64,000 nucleotides of DNA from Chrysochromulina tobinii (taxonomy: Eukaryota; Haptophyta; Prymnesiales; Chrysochromulinaceae): NCBI GenBank assembly GCA_001275005.1, contig JWZX01002881.1:23022-87021 (forward strand), written 5' to 3'. The notes beneath the pieces were generated by a model. That model was not told the DNA's origin. It saw only the letters and a list, made by a program, of their open reading frames with translations, and did no database searches. Of this stretch, positions 37,825 to 49,528 are shown piece by piece; the stretch's first letter is position 1; each line of letters opens with the position of its first letter. The translations under genes and the position numbers were made by a program.

Positions 37825-38544
37825 GATGAGATGGCAAGCACGCCTGTTGCGCGAATCATGCGCGGTGCGTGCGCGCGAGGCGTGCCGATTCTTGGAAGGT
37901 CGAAGATGTGGGAAGTCTGCTGCTGCTGTGAAACACACACGCGCACAACCTCCGGACCCCCAAGCACGAGGGCCTCTATCGCTATGGACGGAGGTGTGGC
38001 CGACTGCTGCTGCTGTTCAACACAACGCGTGCACACTGTCACCGGACCCCCAAGCACAGGAGCCGCGATCACTATGGACGGAGGTGTGGCCGACACAACC
38101 CGTGGTAACATAGTGGTAACACACCAGGCCGTTCCTCGGCAAAGCGTGGGGGAAGAGAAGGCGCGGTACTAGGTCCGGGTCCACATGCGCTCAACGCGGC
38201 AAGCGGCAAGCGCGATGTTACGCCCCAGAAACGCATGATAGCGTGTGGTGAGACGAGATGATGTTACATTCTTGGAGGCATGTCATTGGAGGTGACGTTA
38301 GGTGCTTAAGGCGCTGCTCCGTGCTGGTTAACGCTCTGTGGTGGTGCAACCGTCGGTCGGATCAGTCGCGGAAACGAACAAGGAACATGGAACGGGAACG
38401 CTCAACGCCCAGAGGTTCTATGTTCGGTTCGGGTCACGGGATCTCCGGTCCCGTCCAAGCACTACGTACTATTCCCTATCACATCTATACGTGTATAGTA
38501 AGACATTGCCCGATGTGAAAGAAGAAATCATGGTGAAGACGGCA
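37825..38544. other. Intergenic with two tandem copies of a dispersed repeat
   Basis: 5' flank of the GT25 fusion gene and 3' flank of the ARM/coiled-coil gene. Contains the repeats at 37915-38100; otherwise nothing recognised. Confidence 0.5.
37915..38100. repeat. Dispersed repeat copies 2 and 3, in tandem
   Basis: Two units of about 90 bp. Each contains CTGCTGCTG(T), an ACACAA/CGCG stretch, CCGGACCCCCAAGCAC and CTATGGACGGAGGTGTGGCC. The third known copy is at 23965-24065. Confidence 0.7.
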
Positions 38545-41500
38545 TCATGGTGACGGCATCGCGATCCTTCCGGACGAGGCGGCCACCGAGCGTCGCCGCA
38601 TGGTGTTGAGCCTGGGCAGCGAGGCAGAGGTGCTCAGCTGGCTCACCTCGTGCAGCCAGCTCAGAGACGTGCCGCGTGCGTTCAACGCATCGGCCGCAGC
38701 TGCCTCGTCAACGTCCTGCAGCGGAGCTCCCTCCACTCGACTTTCCACTCGACTTTCCGATCGCCCCGAGGACGACGAGAAGGACACCCGTGAAGCGGAC
38801 GCGCGCAAGGGTTGCTGCTGTTGCTGTGCAGGCCCGGAGGAGCTGGATGGCGCTGGCGGCAGCGGCGCTGGCGTTAGCGCAGAGCCCGGCCTGTGGTCGC
38901 GGCCGCCCGGGCGAGGCAGCAGCGGAGCCGGCGGCGGCGAGGCGAGCGAGGCCTGTTGGAAGAAGATCTCGTTCATCTGGCGCAGGCTCGCAAGCGTAGA
39001 TCGTTGCACGTGCGAGTGCTGACGCTGATGCGACGCCTCTGACGAGGACTGATGACTGATGAGGACTGATGACGCCGCTGATGAGGACTGATGCGACAAC
39101 GCCGATGAGGGCGTGGTGGAGAGTAAGTTGGAGAGGGGGCTGCTGGGGGACGTGAATGGGGGGTCGCTGGAGGTGGAGGCGAATGGGCCCCTCGCTGAAT
39201 CGCGCAGCCCTCCCTCGCCCCGCCCCTCGCCCTGGGCCTCGCCCCGCGCCTCGCTCCGGGCCTCGCCCCGGGCCTCGCTTCGCACCTCGCTTCGCATCTC
39301 GCCAGCTGATGCGAAGAGTACGCGACGCGGTGAGGTGAGCGTTGAGGTGGGCGGTTGTGTATCGAGAGCCGTTGGCCCCTGCACCATTTGGGTCGAGAGT
39401 GCGGCGACCTCGGCGGACCTTGGGCGGACCCTTCCCACACGTGTTGAGCCCGCCGTATGTCTCGCGCCTTCGGCCGTTGACGAACCCGACGCAGTGGTGA
39501 GCGTCGGCGTGAGCGCCGTGCTCAGCGCTTCCCCAGAAGGCGGACGGGCTGCCTGGGTGGTGAGCGCGAGCTTGCTCAGCTGCGCCTCGAGGGTGCTGTT
39601 GGCGGCGAGGAGCGAAGCCTTTTCATCTGCCCAATTCGCTTTTTCTTGCGCCCACGCAGCCTTTTCATGCGCCCAGGAAGCCTTTTCATCTGCCCAAGTG
39701 GAGGCAGCGGCCGCGAGCGAGGCGGCGTGGTCCGCCTTGAGCGACTGAATGTGTGACTGGAGGCGCTCCTGTTCGCGCGCAGTCGCTGCCTCGCTTGCAG
39801 CCGACGCGGCCGCCGCACGCTCTGCGACCGCTGCGACCGCCGCTGCCGCCGCAGCGGCCACGGCTTCGGCCAGCTCCGCCTTTGCAGCCACGGCGGCCGC
39901 TTCAGCTGCGTCCGCCTTCGCCCTCACCGCCGTCAGTGTAACCTCGGCCATCTCTGTGCCTGCCGCCATTGCAGCCTCTGCCCTCGCTGTCGCTCCCGTC
40001 AGCGCCGCCTCCGCCTTCGCCGCCCTTGCATGCGCTTCTTCGGCTCGTAACGCCTCCTGAGCCGCATGTTGCCGGGCCTGAAGCACCTCCTGCCTGGCCG
40101 CCTCCCGGGTCGCCTCCACGACAGACTCCGTGGCCGCCTCTGCAGCAGCCGTTTGCGCTGCGAGCGCAGCATTGAGCTCCTGAGAAGCCGACGCCGCAGC
40201 GGACGCGACCGCCGCCGCCACAGCCGCCTCCGTGCGAGCCGCTGCGGCACCCATCGCATCGGCCATCGCCGCCTCTACCGCTGCCGCCTGTGCCGCCGCC
40301 GCATCCGTCCCCGCCGCAGTCATCGCCGCCTCGATGGCCGCCGCACGCTCCTCGTCGGCCTCGGCGCGAGTACGCGCCACCGCCGCGTGGACCGCCACAA
40401 ATCGCGCCGCTTCGGCCTCGGCGTTTGCTTCCTCGAGGGCTTTGGCGATCGCGCTCGCGGCCTCTCTCTTGGCCACTTCGAGGGCCCTCGCCATCGCCGC
40501 ATCGGCCTCGGCCTTGGCCCGCTTCATGTCTTCCTCGGCGCTCGCCTGCAGGCAGATCGCCGCCTCGCACCGAAATGAGCGGCACGCCTCCCGTGCGGCC
40601 GCCTCCGCCCTCTGGAGCTCTTGCGTCAGCTCCCAAGCTGCCTCAGCCTCCTGCTTGGCCTGCTGGAGGATCTGGCGCTGCGCCACGGAAGCCTCGGCGC
40701 GTGCCACCTCGAGCAGCGCCGCCTTATCTGCCTCGGCTGATGCCTTGGCGAGCGCCGACATGACGGCGAGGCCCTCAAGCCGTCGCTTCATCTCGTCGGT
40801 CTTGGAGAGAGCGGCATCGCGTTGCTTGGCGGCTTCGTCGACGGCGACCTTGGCCTGCGTTGAGGTGAGGTTTGCCAAGCAGCCGGAGGCAGCGCTCATG
40901 ACCGTGGGCACATCGCACCTGGCAAGCTGCCGCAGCCGCTCGACCGCGCCGCCCTGCTGGAGTAGACAGGTCACCTGTGTCGAGAAAGGAGGGGAAGTAG
41001 AGCTCTCTAAGGAAGATAGGGTTATAGAGGAGTGAGGAGAAGGTCAAGGAGTGGGAGGGGGAACGAGAGAAAGGGGGGAGGGACAGAGGGAGAGGGCAAC
41101 AGAAGACCAACGTCGCTCCCGAATAGCTAACGATGGGGGGAAGGGTCTGTATAGCGCGCGCGTTCGAGAACAAGTGCGGCGAACCTCTGAGTCGTTGGCT
41201 GAGAGGTTGGCGCAAACGGCACACGCAAGGGCGACGATTGGCACCGAGTCAGAAAAGAGGTGCTTTGCGACGAGAGAGATGGCATCGCCGCTCTTGAGCG
41301 CGGCTCGAATGGCACCCGCATTCGGGTTCACCGCGCTCGTTGACAGGTGCGCGAGGATCACGAGTGCGGGCAGGCTGGGCTGCTCAGTTGCCAGCCACTT
41401 GCAAAGGCGCGAGAGCACCCCGCGGCTGCAGCAAGTGTCGCTCAGCTTTGCCATGCTCGACGGCCGCAATGCCTCCAACTCCGCGGAGAGCTCGTCCAGC

Positions 41501-41700
41501 GGAACCGTCATCATCGCCTCCGCCTCCTCGTCGCTGCAGGCTGGGTGCAGCGCCACGAGGAGTTGCAGCAGGTGACTGCCATCCGTGGTGAGAGCGTCGG
41601 GGCCGTGGGCGGGCTCTTCGTCCGCGCTTGATGCCTCAGCCTGGGCATCCCATGCCTCCGCGTCCGTACGTCGCGCGCGGAGCGCGCGCATGTGGCTCAT
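38545..41700 (-). CDS. Armadillo-like N-terminus with long Ala-rich coiled coil
   Basis: Exon 1 is 41185-41700 (172 codons, ATG at 41700) and exon 2 is 38545-40974 (TGA stop), about 981 residues. The intron 40975-41184 has ordinary sites (TCAGAG|GTTCGC, CGACACAG|GTGACC) and no introner repeats. Residues about 60-240 look like armadillo repeats (PALVILAHLSTSAVN..., PIVALACAVCANLSAND, VTCLLQQGGAVERLRQLA, AASGCLANLTS). A Glu/Ala/Lys coiled coil of some 400 residues follows, including a seven-residue repeat WADEKAS/WAHEKAA/WAQEKAN/WADEKAS. The C-terminal third is Ser/Pro-rich and probably disordered. A cytoskeletal scaffold role is plausible but unproven. Confidence 0.7.
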
Positions 41701-42024
41701 TGCCCTCAACTAGAAGGTCCCTACAACGGAGCCAGCAAGAGTCCGCCGTCTTATGCCGTCAGACACGACTTCCGACGGCTTCCTGCTGTCTTGCGTCAAG
41801 CGACAACAAATTCATACGAGAAATCGGACAACAAAATTGCTCGTGACGTTACTTCTCTTTACATGAAACTTTGGCATGCAAATTGACGAACTTGTCTGCT
41901 CGTCCCGAGCACGTATACCGGTAGCTTGTCTAGCTTCGTCTACCTCGACAGTATACCTCGACGTCGCCGAATTCTACGGCCACGCTGAGCGTCTGCACCT
42001 GCGCTTGTGCTTATCTCTGAACTA

Positions 42025-42032
42025 TACATGTA
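42025..42032. promoter_or_regulatory. TACATGTA palindrome
   Basis: Exact copy, 325 bp upstream of the ARM/coiled-coil ATG, followed directly by TACATGTT. Confidence 0.4.
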
Positions 42033-42058
42033 CATGTTTAACTCAGAAGTCAGATTCG

Positions 42059-42066
42059 TACATGTA
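42059..42066. promoter_or_regulatory. TACATGTA palindrome
   Basis: Exact copy, 34 bp from the previous one. Confidence 0.4.
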
Positions 42067-42158
42067 TCTCTGAACATGTAAGGACGACATCAACATGTTG
42101 TTCAAGCTACAAGCACACACATATCTATGGAGACAGTTCAAGCGCGGCCCCGGCTGGG

Positions 42159-42166
42159 TACATGTA
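42159..42166. promoter_or_regulatory. TACATGTA palindrome
   Basis: Exact copy, third of the cluster. Confidence 0.4.
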
Positions 42167-43050
42167 TTGGCTGGTTTTGGCTGGGGCTTCATTCACGCTC
42201 AACTGCCTCGGTATATTATTGGCAGGCCCAGCGTAGGCCCAGCGCCCGCACGAGGACGAGCGGACAGGCGCTTTAGTCGCTGACCTGTGAGACCGCCCCC
42301 GCGAACCCCCGGCTGAGGCTGCCCGAACATCGAACAAGAACACCTGTTGAGCTTGTACACATGTATGACGGATGACGCTTGTGAGAAGTGAACAACGCGA
42401 ACCGAGGGTATACTCGGTACAGGGAAGTGATGTCCTGATGACTGTGTTCGCCCGTCCGGGGGTAGTAAGGTACGTTTTCCGATTTCCGTTCGATCGTTAT
42501 GTCGAGGACGTGCTATTTCTGTTACTGTTTCTAGCATCTACGTCGTACAGAAGTGTTTTATTCGCCCGAGGCCCGAGCCCCGACCACGAAGAAAATCTCA
42601 GCGCGGGTGCGACCGAGATCTCGAGCCGACTGTGCTTGGCGCGCCGGCGCAATGAAGACCGTGCGCGCGCGCGAGACCGACGGTCCGCGTCCGAGTCCGG
42701 ACGCGCGGCGCGACGGTGGGACGGTGAGAGATACAGACTTCAGAGAACAAGACACACCGGACGTACGCTCGGAAGTAGACGCAAGACGGTCGATCGTACC
42801 GACACACACACGCGCGCGCGTCGAATACCCTGGGTGCTAGGACCGCGATTCATCGCGCACCCGTAGCACACCAACCGAAAGCGTCCGCACCCGCCCGAGC
42901 GCCACAGGCGCCAGAACCGAACGCATAAGAACGAGGACGAGGATCGCATTCAATTGGACAGCGAGGACCCCATTCCAACGCCACTCTCCAGCTGCTCGAC
43001 TTGTGCGCCGTTGCTCCCGCTCGCAAGCCCCGGCGATCCGCGGCCGCTTT

Positions 43051-44430
43051 TCAAGTATGCTCTGGGTGGCAGCGGGCTGGGCGGCGTGATCTCTGAGCAC
43101 ACGTTTTGGGGAACGAGCGATCGGTGAGACGAACAGTGGGTGAGTGTGTGCTGCCTGGGCTGTGGCCGGGTGAGTGTGTGCTGCCGGTCGAGCCTGGGGG
43201 TGCGCGCGTACGATTCCAGGTGCAGCTGCTCAGGGGGCTCGGCAAGACAATGCCAGGCGGCACTTGGGGCCAGAACTGCGCGCGGCCATCGCCGCCGGTG
43301 AGTTCCTTCGCCTTTTGGCGCACGGGCCGGAAGTTGGAGCGCTGCGTGTCGGGTAGGTGCGCCGCGTTGATGGCGACGGTGTCGTGGATGTGGTCGACGT
43401 ACTCCTCCGTGTGATGGAGCCATGGCATGCTGATTGCGCCGTGCTTCCAAGTTTGGACACCGATCGAAGATCCAGAGTAGCCGCCGTAGTTGGTCGCCAG
43501 AGGGTCCGCGGGCACGGCCGAGCGCGGCGGAAAATCGGTCTGGAAGCTGCCTCGCCACTTGGGCTGATGGAGCAGGCTTGGTGGAGCGGTCGCGGGCGGT
43601 TTTGGCGTACTTCTGCCCAGCCACTTTTTCGAAGTCGACTGGCGCAAGCTGTCCCCGATGGTCGTCGGGGAGCACGCGGGAAAATTGCCATATTTGGGAT
43701 CGTATACCCACCGACCGCCGCCGAGCGTGTCAAGTGGGCGCGAGAACGCTGCACTCTCGTTGATGCGGGCCGATTCGGTGAGGGGGCGCACGCGCATGAT
43801 CGGCCAGGTGCCCGAGATCTCCTTCGAGGGCTCACGCAGGCGGTAATCGTACCCGGATTTCATGTAAGAGAAGTCGACGTTCTTCACGCCGCCGCCCGAT
43901 TTCGGGTAGGGTGGGTGGCGGAGGAAGCCGGCCTCGGCCGCGTCCACGGCGCGCTGGATACGGTCCCGCTCGTGCAGCACCTTGTCAGCTGCCGCCCACT
44001 CACCTGCATGTGGGTCTTTCATGTTGTTCGTGTGCCCAGGGCGGAAGCAGTGGTCATTCGGATGGAGGAAGGCCATCTTCATGACCTCGACATCCGACCG
44101 CAGCGACTCTTGCGACTGCTGCATGCCCCACTCTGCGTAGCGCTTTTGAGCGTGTGTCGCCAATTCTTCACGCTTCTTCCGGATCTGATCCTCCTCTTCC
44201 GCTGACTTTGCTATCGGTGGAGGCACCACTGGAATGAGGGTGCCAGGCATATTGACTTTGGCCCAAGGGATGTCGCGCGGCACCGCCATCTTCGCCTTCG
44301 TCACTATCTCGAACTCTTTGAGCTGCTGCGCCATCGCCCGGGGTAGGAAGCTAGAGGGCATGACGACTCGTGATCGCGGAAAGTGTGGCGTAACGTCGCG
44401 CGTCCTGGCCCGATCTGAAGTGTGAATCAT
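43051..44430 (-). CDS. Unknown protein, single exon
   Basis: 459 residues if the ATG at 44430 is used; the ATG at 44361 (MPSSFLPRAMAQQ) is an alternative. TGA stop. A charged helix (AEEEDQIRKKREELATHAQKRYAEWG) comes first. A Gly/Pro/Tyr-rich body with short recurring blocks follows (FLRHPPYPKSGGG, FSYMKSGYDYRLREPSKEI, GGRWVYDPKYGNFP, NYGGYSGSSIGVQTWKHGAISMPW). The last 70 residues are Ser/Pro/Arg-rich. No membrane segment. The composition recalls microtubule- or flagellum-associated proteins, but I recognise no family. Confidence 0.6.
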   Translation of the reverse strand: MIHTSDRARTRDVTPHFPRSRVVMPSSFLPRAMAQQLKEFEIVTKAKMAVPRDIPWAKVNMPGTLIPVVPPPIAKSAEEEDQIRKKREELATHAQKRYAEWGMQQSQESLRSDVEVMKMAFLHPNDHCFRPGHTNNMKDPHAGEWAAADKVLHERDRIQRAVDAAEAGFLRHPPYPKSGGGVKNVDFSYMKSGYDYRLREPSKEISGTWPIMRVRPLTESARINESAAFSRPLDTLGGGRWVYDPKYGNFPACSPTTIGDSLRQSTSKKWLGRSTPKPPATAPPSLLHQPKWRGSFQTDFPPRSAVPADPLATNYGGYSGSSIGVQTWKHGAISMPWLHHTEEYVDHIHDTVAINAAHLPDTQRSNFRPVRQKAKELTGGDGRAQFWPQVPPGIVLPSPLSSCTWNRTRAPPGSTGSTHSPGHSPGSTHSPTVRLTDRSFPKTCAQRSRRPARCHPEHT

Positions 44431-44472
44431 GTCAAGCCAGTCAAGACAAGTCAAGTCTCCCGGTCCTACAGC

Positions 44473-44480
44473 TACATGTA
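44473..44480. promoter_or_regulatory. TACATGTA palindrome
   Basis: Exact copy 43 bp upstream of the ATG at 44430. It also lies within 40 bp of the 3' end of the AI-2E gene. Confidence 0.4.
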
Positions 44481-44518
44481 CAACACGAGCAAGTGTGCGT
44501 ACACCGGCTTTCCTCACG

Positions 44519-46109
44519 TCATTCCCGGCCGTGGGGCGTGTCGTCGAGCGCGGGTTCGAGCTCCTCGAGCGCAGCCTTTTTGCGGCTGCCGGCTTGCATG
44601 TTGGCCGCCGCCTTCCGACCTAGGGCGTTCCGAGCGAGCTGCGAGTCCGCCTCGGCCTCGCCGAGCTCGGCGTCGCCACCGTAGGCCTCGCCCTCGGGTG
44701 CGTCGCTTAGGGTTAGGGTTTGCTCCCCGGGCGCAGAACCGAGCAGGGCGGCAAGGTAGCGTGGCAGCGGGTGCTTGACATGCGCGAGCCGGATCCGTGC
44801 CACAGCGGTCATGGGCACGGCGAGGACCATGCCCGTGATGCCCCACAGCGCATACCAAAAGAGGAGCGAGAGCAGCACTGCCACCGGATGCAGCTTGAGA
44901 ATGTGGCCGAAGAGGAGCGGCTCGACGACATTTCCCGCAAAGGCGTGCGCGCCGAGAGGCAGTAGCAGCACGAGTAGCACGCCAGCCGTACTGAACGCAG
45001 GATCCAGTATCACGAGCGGCAGCGGGAGTGCGACAGCGACAACGGTGCCGACATTTGGCACGAAGTTGAGCCAAAACGCGAGCAGCCCAAACACGAGCCA
45101 CAACTCGACGGAACACGCCCAGAGCGAGAGGGCCGTGAGCACACCCACCAGCACGCACACCAACACCTTGCCGCGTATGTAGCTGTGGATTTGAGCGTCG
45201 GATTGGGCGACCACATCGGGTTCGTCCGACTGGGCGAGCGGCGAGCGAGTGGGTGGCCTGCAACGGCGCGCGAATCGATATTTCGAACGCCTTGCGTTAG
45301 TCGGGGAGTCGCATAGCATGCTAGACGTCACAGGTGGGGGGGTCACACCCTCGGAGTTCGAGGGGGCAGGCGAAGTACGGCGACACCCCAAGAAGCAAGT
45401 ATAGAGTGAACAGCATAACCAAGAAGAGATTGGAGACCGTCTCGAGGAGCGAGCTCAGGCCGCTCATGACGATCGAGGTCACCTGGGTACGATCGATGCG
45501 CCGGCTGATGTCGAGCAGCCGTTGCTCAAGCGTGGGCTCCTCCTCTTCTGCGCTGACGGCCACGGCGGCGGTGTCATTTGTGACCGCCACCTCAGTAAGG
45601 TTGCCAGGCGTCGACGGGCCGAAGAGGCGGTCCTGCATGCGGTTGTAGAAATCGATGGCTTCGATGATGAGCGTCTGCACACGCGTGCCGTACACGTCAG
45701 CATGGCGCGTGAAGACGTGCACCGAGTCGGCCACGATAAAGCCGATGAGGCCGAGCATCGCCATGGAAAGGGCGAGCACAATACACACAGAAACGTAGTA
45801 TGGCAGCCGGAACTCGATGAGTGCCTCGACGAATGGCCGGATACACGGGCGCACGCTGTGAAGTTGCGGGCGCTCGCGACACAGCACACAGATCCCCCAG
45901 CAGCACTTGATTGGGCGTTTTGTGAGTACATCGATGGCTGGCTGCAGCAGGTAGCTCAATGCGATGGCCAGGACCAGAGGAACGAGCACCGCGCGCAACC
46001 AGAAGAGTGCGTATCCGACCACTCCCATGGCGCAGAGGCAAAGTGCTAGCGTCCTCAATCGATCTTCCACTTCACGCTCGTCAGCAGAGAGTGCGCCGAA
46101 GAGACCCAT
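44519..46109 (-). CDS. AI-2E / PerM family membrane transporter
   Basis: Two exons. Exon 1 runs from the ATG at 46109 to about 45379; exon 2 is 45257-44519 with a TGA stop; about 490 residues. The family (UPF0118, PerM/TqsA-like) has around eight membrane helices and exports small solutes or ions. Visible: VLVPLVLAIALSYLLQPAIDVLTKRP near the N-terminus, a lumenal or cytosolic loop with EEEEPTLEQRLLDISRRID, then FLVMLFTLYLLLG, and in exon 2 SYIRGKVLVCVLVGVLTALSLW, FVPNVGTVVAVALPLPL, NVVEPLLFGHILKLHPVAVLLSLLFWYALWGITGMVLAVPMTA, all family-typical. The acceptor is TTGCAG at 45258. Three in-phase donors are possible between 45345 and 45386; CGCC|GTACTTC at 45378 is my choice. Presumably plastid- or endomembrane-located. 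Confidence 0.8.
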
Positions 46110-46880
46110 AAGGGCGGGCAGGGCGGGCTTTGACGGTGTGAACGTTAACGCGACAACAGTCCGGTGCGAGACTTGCTGTTTACCCTCGGCTCAATTACAA
46201 GTCTGCCCCGACCTGACGTGGTCGCGACCTGACGTCGATCGTGCGGCGGCTTCTTGGCGAATACATGAAATAGGCACTTGGCACTTTAAAGCCATCTACA
46301 TGCATCAACGCACCCTCGCACCCCAAGGGTCCACGCATACCGGTATGTGTGTACTGGGCCGGGCGCTGCTGGAGATTAGTATGAGATTAGTAGGTCGCTG
46401 TAGAGCCGAGCTAAAGCCGAGCGTCCGTCGTTACATGTAGTCCGTCGCTCTCGTCTCGCTGCTAAAGGGTGCGTGCGGTGGACGCGGGGGTGGACGCTGG
46501 GTCGCTGGCCCCGACCCCCGTCGGAGCGGGAAGCCATTTCAAACATTTAATTAGCGGATCGATCTTGTTCGATGCGACAGAGAAGACCGGATCGGCGATC
46601 GTGATGTATGTGCGCGGTTGCGTCCGTAGACCGACCGGCGCGCGGCGCCGGCGCGCGGGCGGGGCGCCGGGGGGACCCGCGCAGCCGGTCGGCCGTCACC
46701 GTGTGTCCGTGTTACGTCAATCGCGAGCCCGAGCGCCGTCCGCCGAGCCGGCCAGTGCGCAGTGGTGATCTGGTGAAAGCTGAAAGTGAAACCGAATGGA
46801 AGGCCTATTAGCTATTTGATTGAGAGTGTGTTACTGAAATACCGCATACCGCCTCAGTCTAAGGTGAGAAGCGTAAGTGG
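46110..46880. other. Intergenic: 5' flank of the AI-2E gene, 3' flank of the CNB-like gene
   Basis: No coding sequence seen. Contains one exact TACATGTA and one near copy (TACATGCA at 46298). Confidence 0.5.
46432..46439. promoter_or_regulatory. TACATGTA palindrome upstream of the AI-2E gene
   Basis: Exact copy, 323 bp upstream of the ATG at 46109. Confidence 0.4.
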
Positions 46881-49528
46881 CTAGAACATCTGATTCCCGG
46901 CCGCTGCCGTTGCGCGCGCGGAGCTCCACGCGGCGGCCTCTTTGGCCGCATGCGTGCGGAAAGACGGCGGCTGCTGCTGCAGCGGGTGCCGCTGCGTGCC
47001 GCTCGTCGTCCGCGGCGATGGGCGCGTCGTCGTGCCGAGCGTGTCCTTGCGCGGCGGGTTGGTCGGCTCCGCATAGTCGGACACATTGAGCGAGAAGTTG
47101 CCGCGGTTGGAGAAGCTCGAGTCGGGCAAGATCTTGAGGACGAGAATCTCCCATCGCAGGATCGCGGCGACAGAGCGCTGCTGCTGCTGACGCTCCGCGG
47201 CGCTCACGAGCGACGCGTTGCGCTTCGGAGCGCGCTGGACCAGCGTCGCATTCGAGACGAGCTCCTCGCGCATCGCGAGCAGGGTCGTGTTACCCGCCGT
47301 GGCGGTGAAGGTGGGAATGGCGACGCGCAGGTCGAGGAACCGCTCAGGCGGCACGAGGAGCAGAATTGAAGGCTCGAGAGCCACCGGGAGCAAGTGGATC
47401 GGCACGCGCGGCGCGGCAAACAAGCGCGCGCGCGCCGCATCGCGCGCCGCCTCAGCCGCGACTGCGGCCTCGGGATCGTCCGGGTTGTACAGCACCATCC
47501 CCTTGGCGCTCTCGACGAGGGCAGCCTCGTTGCACCAGCTGCGCGCGGAAGTATGCGTCACCGTGAGCGGCGCGCGGGGTTTCTCCGAGCGCGCGCTGCT
47601 GGCACCGCTGCCGCTGCCGGCACCGCTGCCGGCACCGCTGCTGCCGCTGCTGCCCGGCATGTGCACGGCGCCGCGCGCGACCAGAACGAGCGACTGCGGC
47701 ACGTGCGGCGAGACTGCAGGCTCCCCTTTGGCGACCACCCGCAGCTGCACGGCCGCCGCCACCTTGGCGATCGTCTCGGCAGGCAACGCGCGAAAGAAGA
47801 GGAGCTGGCGGAGATAGCGCGAGCACACGCTCCGCTGCGCGGCGGCCGAGGCGGCGGCAAGGTGGCCCGCGGAGCGCAGCGCGGATATGTGAGCACGATC
47901 GACGATGAGGAGCATCGAGGGTGTCGTGGCTCGAAAGGGGGCGGCCAGAGATCGCTCTCCGCCACAAATGTCCACAAGGGCCTCTGCGTGTAACAGATCG
48001 CCCGGCCGCACCGCAGCGACCGCCTCCGCGCGTGACACAGCCGCCTCGCGCGTCCTCCCGTGCGCCGTCCCGTGCGCCGTCACGGGGCTAGAGCTCCTCG
48101 GTGTCTCACCAGATGGGCGGGCGATCCCCCACCCTCCGCTAGCGCGCGCCGCTCCGACCTCTTCAATCGCGTGTGCGGCGGCACTCGGCACGATGGCAGC
48201 GGCGGCGGCGGCGGCGGCGGCAGCGCTGTCGTCGAGGCGTGTCAGGCTGCCGTGGAGCAGCACCGCCAACGACCCAAGGCTCACCGAGGAGATCATGTAG
48301 CGTGGCACGTGACGCACCTGCATGCAAAGGAATCGGAGGCAGCCAGAGGCGATCAGAGGCACACCGAAAATATCGTCTAGTAGCGTGGCTCGCGACATAC
48401 CTTAGCGGCCGCTACGAGTGCCTCAAGGCTTGCATCTGACTCGAGCGCCAGCAGCAGCGAGCGGCGGAGCAGTGCCACTATCTCCGCCGCGCTCACAGGC
48501 GGGCCCGAGCCGTCAGGTGCGCGCGCGTCGGCGCCTATATACGAGCAGCTGTCCTCCCCATCCACCTCCTCGATGCCCCCTCCGCAGCACGTGACGGGCG
48601 CCGAGACGCCAGCGTCTGCGGCTGCACCGATGGTGGCGTCGCTGAAACTGCATCCTCTCCTTCCGGCGGCCTTTGCCACGTCAGGTGCCTCGGTGTCCAA
48701 GGTCGCCCACACCATTTCCTGGGCTGCCCACACGTCGTTAATGAGCGCATCATGCTGCTGCGGCGCATCATACTGCGGCGCATCATACTGCGGCGCATCA
48801 TACTGCGGCGCATCATACTGCTGCGCGAGACGCACGCGAGGTGAGGAGCCCCTGACGACTGTACTCTCCATTCCCATCATGGCACCAATGGTGGGTCGCG
48901 CTGACTGTGGCCGTGCCGGGCTTGCCGGCTCCACTAGCACCGGTGCGATGCGGTGCTGCGCCGAGGTGGGGCGCAGCGCCGGACCGTTGGCCGCCGTGCG
49001 CATAATCGCAGCCACATTGGCGCTAGCCTCTGCCGCGGCACCGATGAGGTCCGCTGCGTACGTCGACTTTAGTGAGACGTGCGTCGTCGTTGTCTGCGGT
49101 GTGTACTGGTAAAAGGTCGGCGGCAGCAGCACGCCTTCGCCGAGGTGGCGTGGAAAGAGCTTCAGCCGGTTGCCATCCTTGTCAAAGCACGGGTGACGTG
49201 CGCCGAACCGAGGGCTGTTCTTACCCTCGTGTTGCGAGAGCGGCGGCCGCGGCGTGAGGCAGCCCGTACGCTCGCTGTGCGCACGCGGTTGCGGCTGTAC
49301 GGCGCGCGCAGAGCGAGGGCGCTGCCGGCGGATCCATTCGTTGGTGCGCGCCGAGTGGGGGTCGTTGAAGGGCACAATCTGCTGCGGCACGGTCGTGAGT
49401 GCTGCACGGTCCGCAACGAGGTTGAATCGTGTCGCATGGACTGTTCGACGGGTGCTGCTGGGCAGGTAGTGATGCAACATTGGCGCGCCTTCCGGTGCTT
49501 GTCTGTGCATCCCGTCCGGCCTTGCCAT
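46881..49528 (-). CDS. Cyclic-nucleotide-binding-domain-like protein, two exons
   Basis: Exon 1 is 48401-49528 (ATG at 49528) and exon 2 is 46881-48317, stop TAG; 854 residues. The phase-0 intron 48318-48400 is introner-like. Exon 1 is mostly disordered, with a five-residue tandem repeat QYDAP (four copies, near 48760-48830) and short motifs such as FNDPHSARTNEWIRRQRP. Exon 2 has two stretches resembling cNMP-binding folds: MISSVSLGSLAVLLHGSL...PGDLLHAEALVD and LRQLLFFRALPAETIAKVAAAVQLRVVAKGEPAV...LVLVARGAVHM, separated by Ala- and Ser/Gly-rich inserts. The phosphate-binding cassette (RxAxV) is not clear, so nucleotide binding may be lost. No membrane segment. Confidence 0.65.
48318..48400 (-). 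repeat. Introner-like intron, 83 nt, with 21-bp flanking duplication
   Basis: Donor GCTAAG|GTATGTCGCGAGCC, acceptor CTTTGCATGCAG|GTGCGTCACGTGCC; 17 of 21 bases agree between intron start and exon start (both end CCACGCTAC). The body has GCCTCTGATCGCCTCTGGCT repeats. Confidence 0.8.

Larger units (their letters stand above)
41701..43050. promoter_or_regulatory. 1.35-kb spacer with a cluster of TACATGTA palindromes
   Basis: No gene supported. Exact TACATGTA at 42025-42032, 42059-42066 and 42159-42166, plus near copies (TACATGTT, ACATGTAT). It is the 5' flank of the ARM/coiled-coil gene. Confidence 0.45.

Noticed and set aside
43051-43711. Overlapping minus-strand frame from 43711
   Set aside because: Out of frame with the longer 44430-43051 gene, Arg-rich and featureless; a shadow frame.
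44708-44722. Telomere-like TTAGGGTTAGGGTTT
   Set aside because: Only about two units, inside the reading frame of the AI-2E gene where it encodes ordinary residues.
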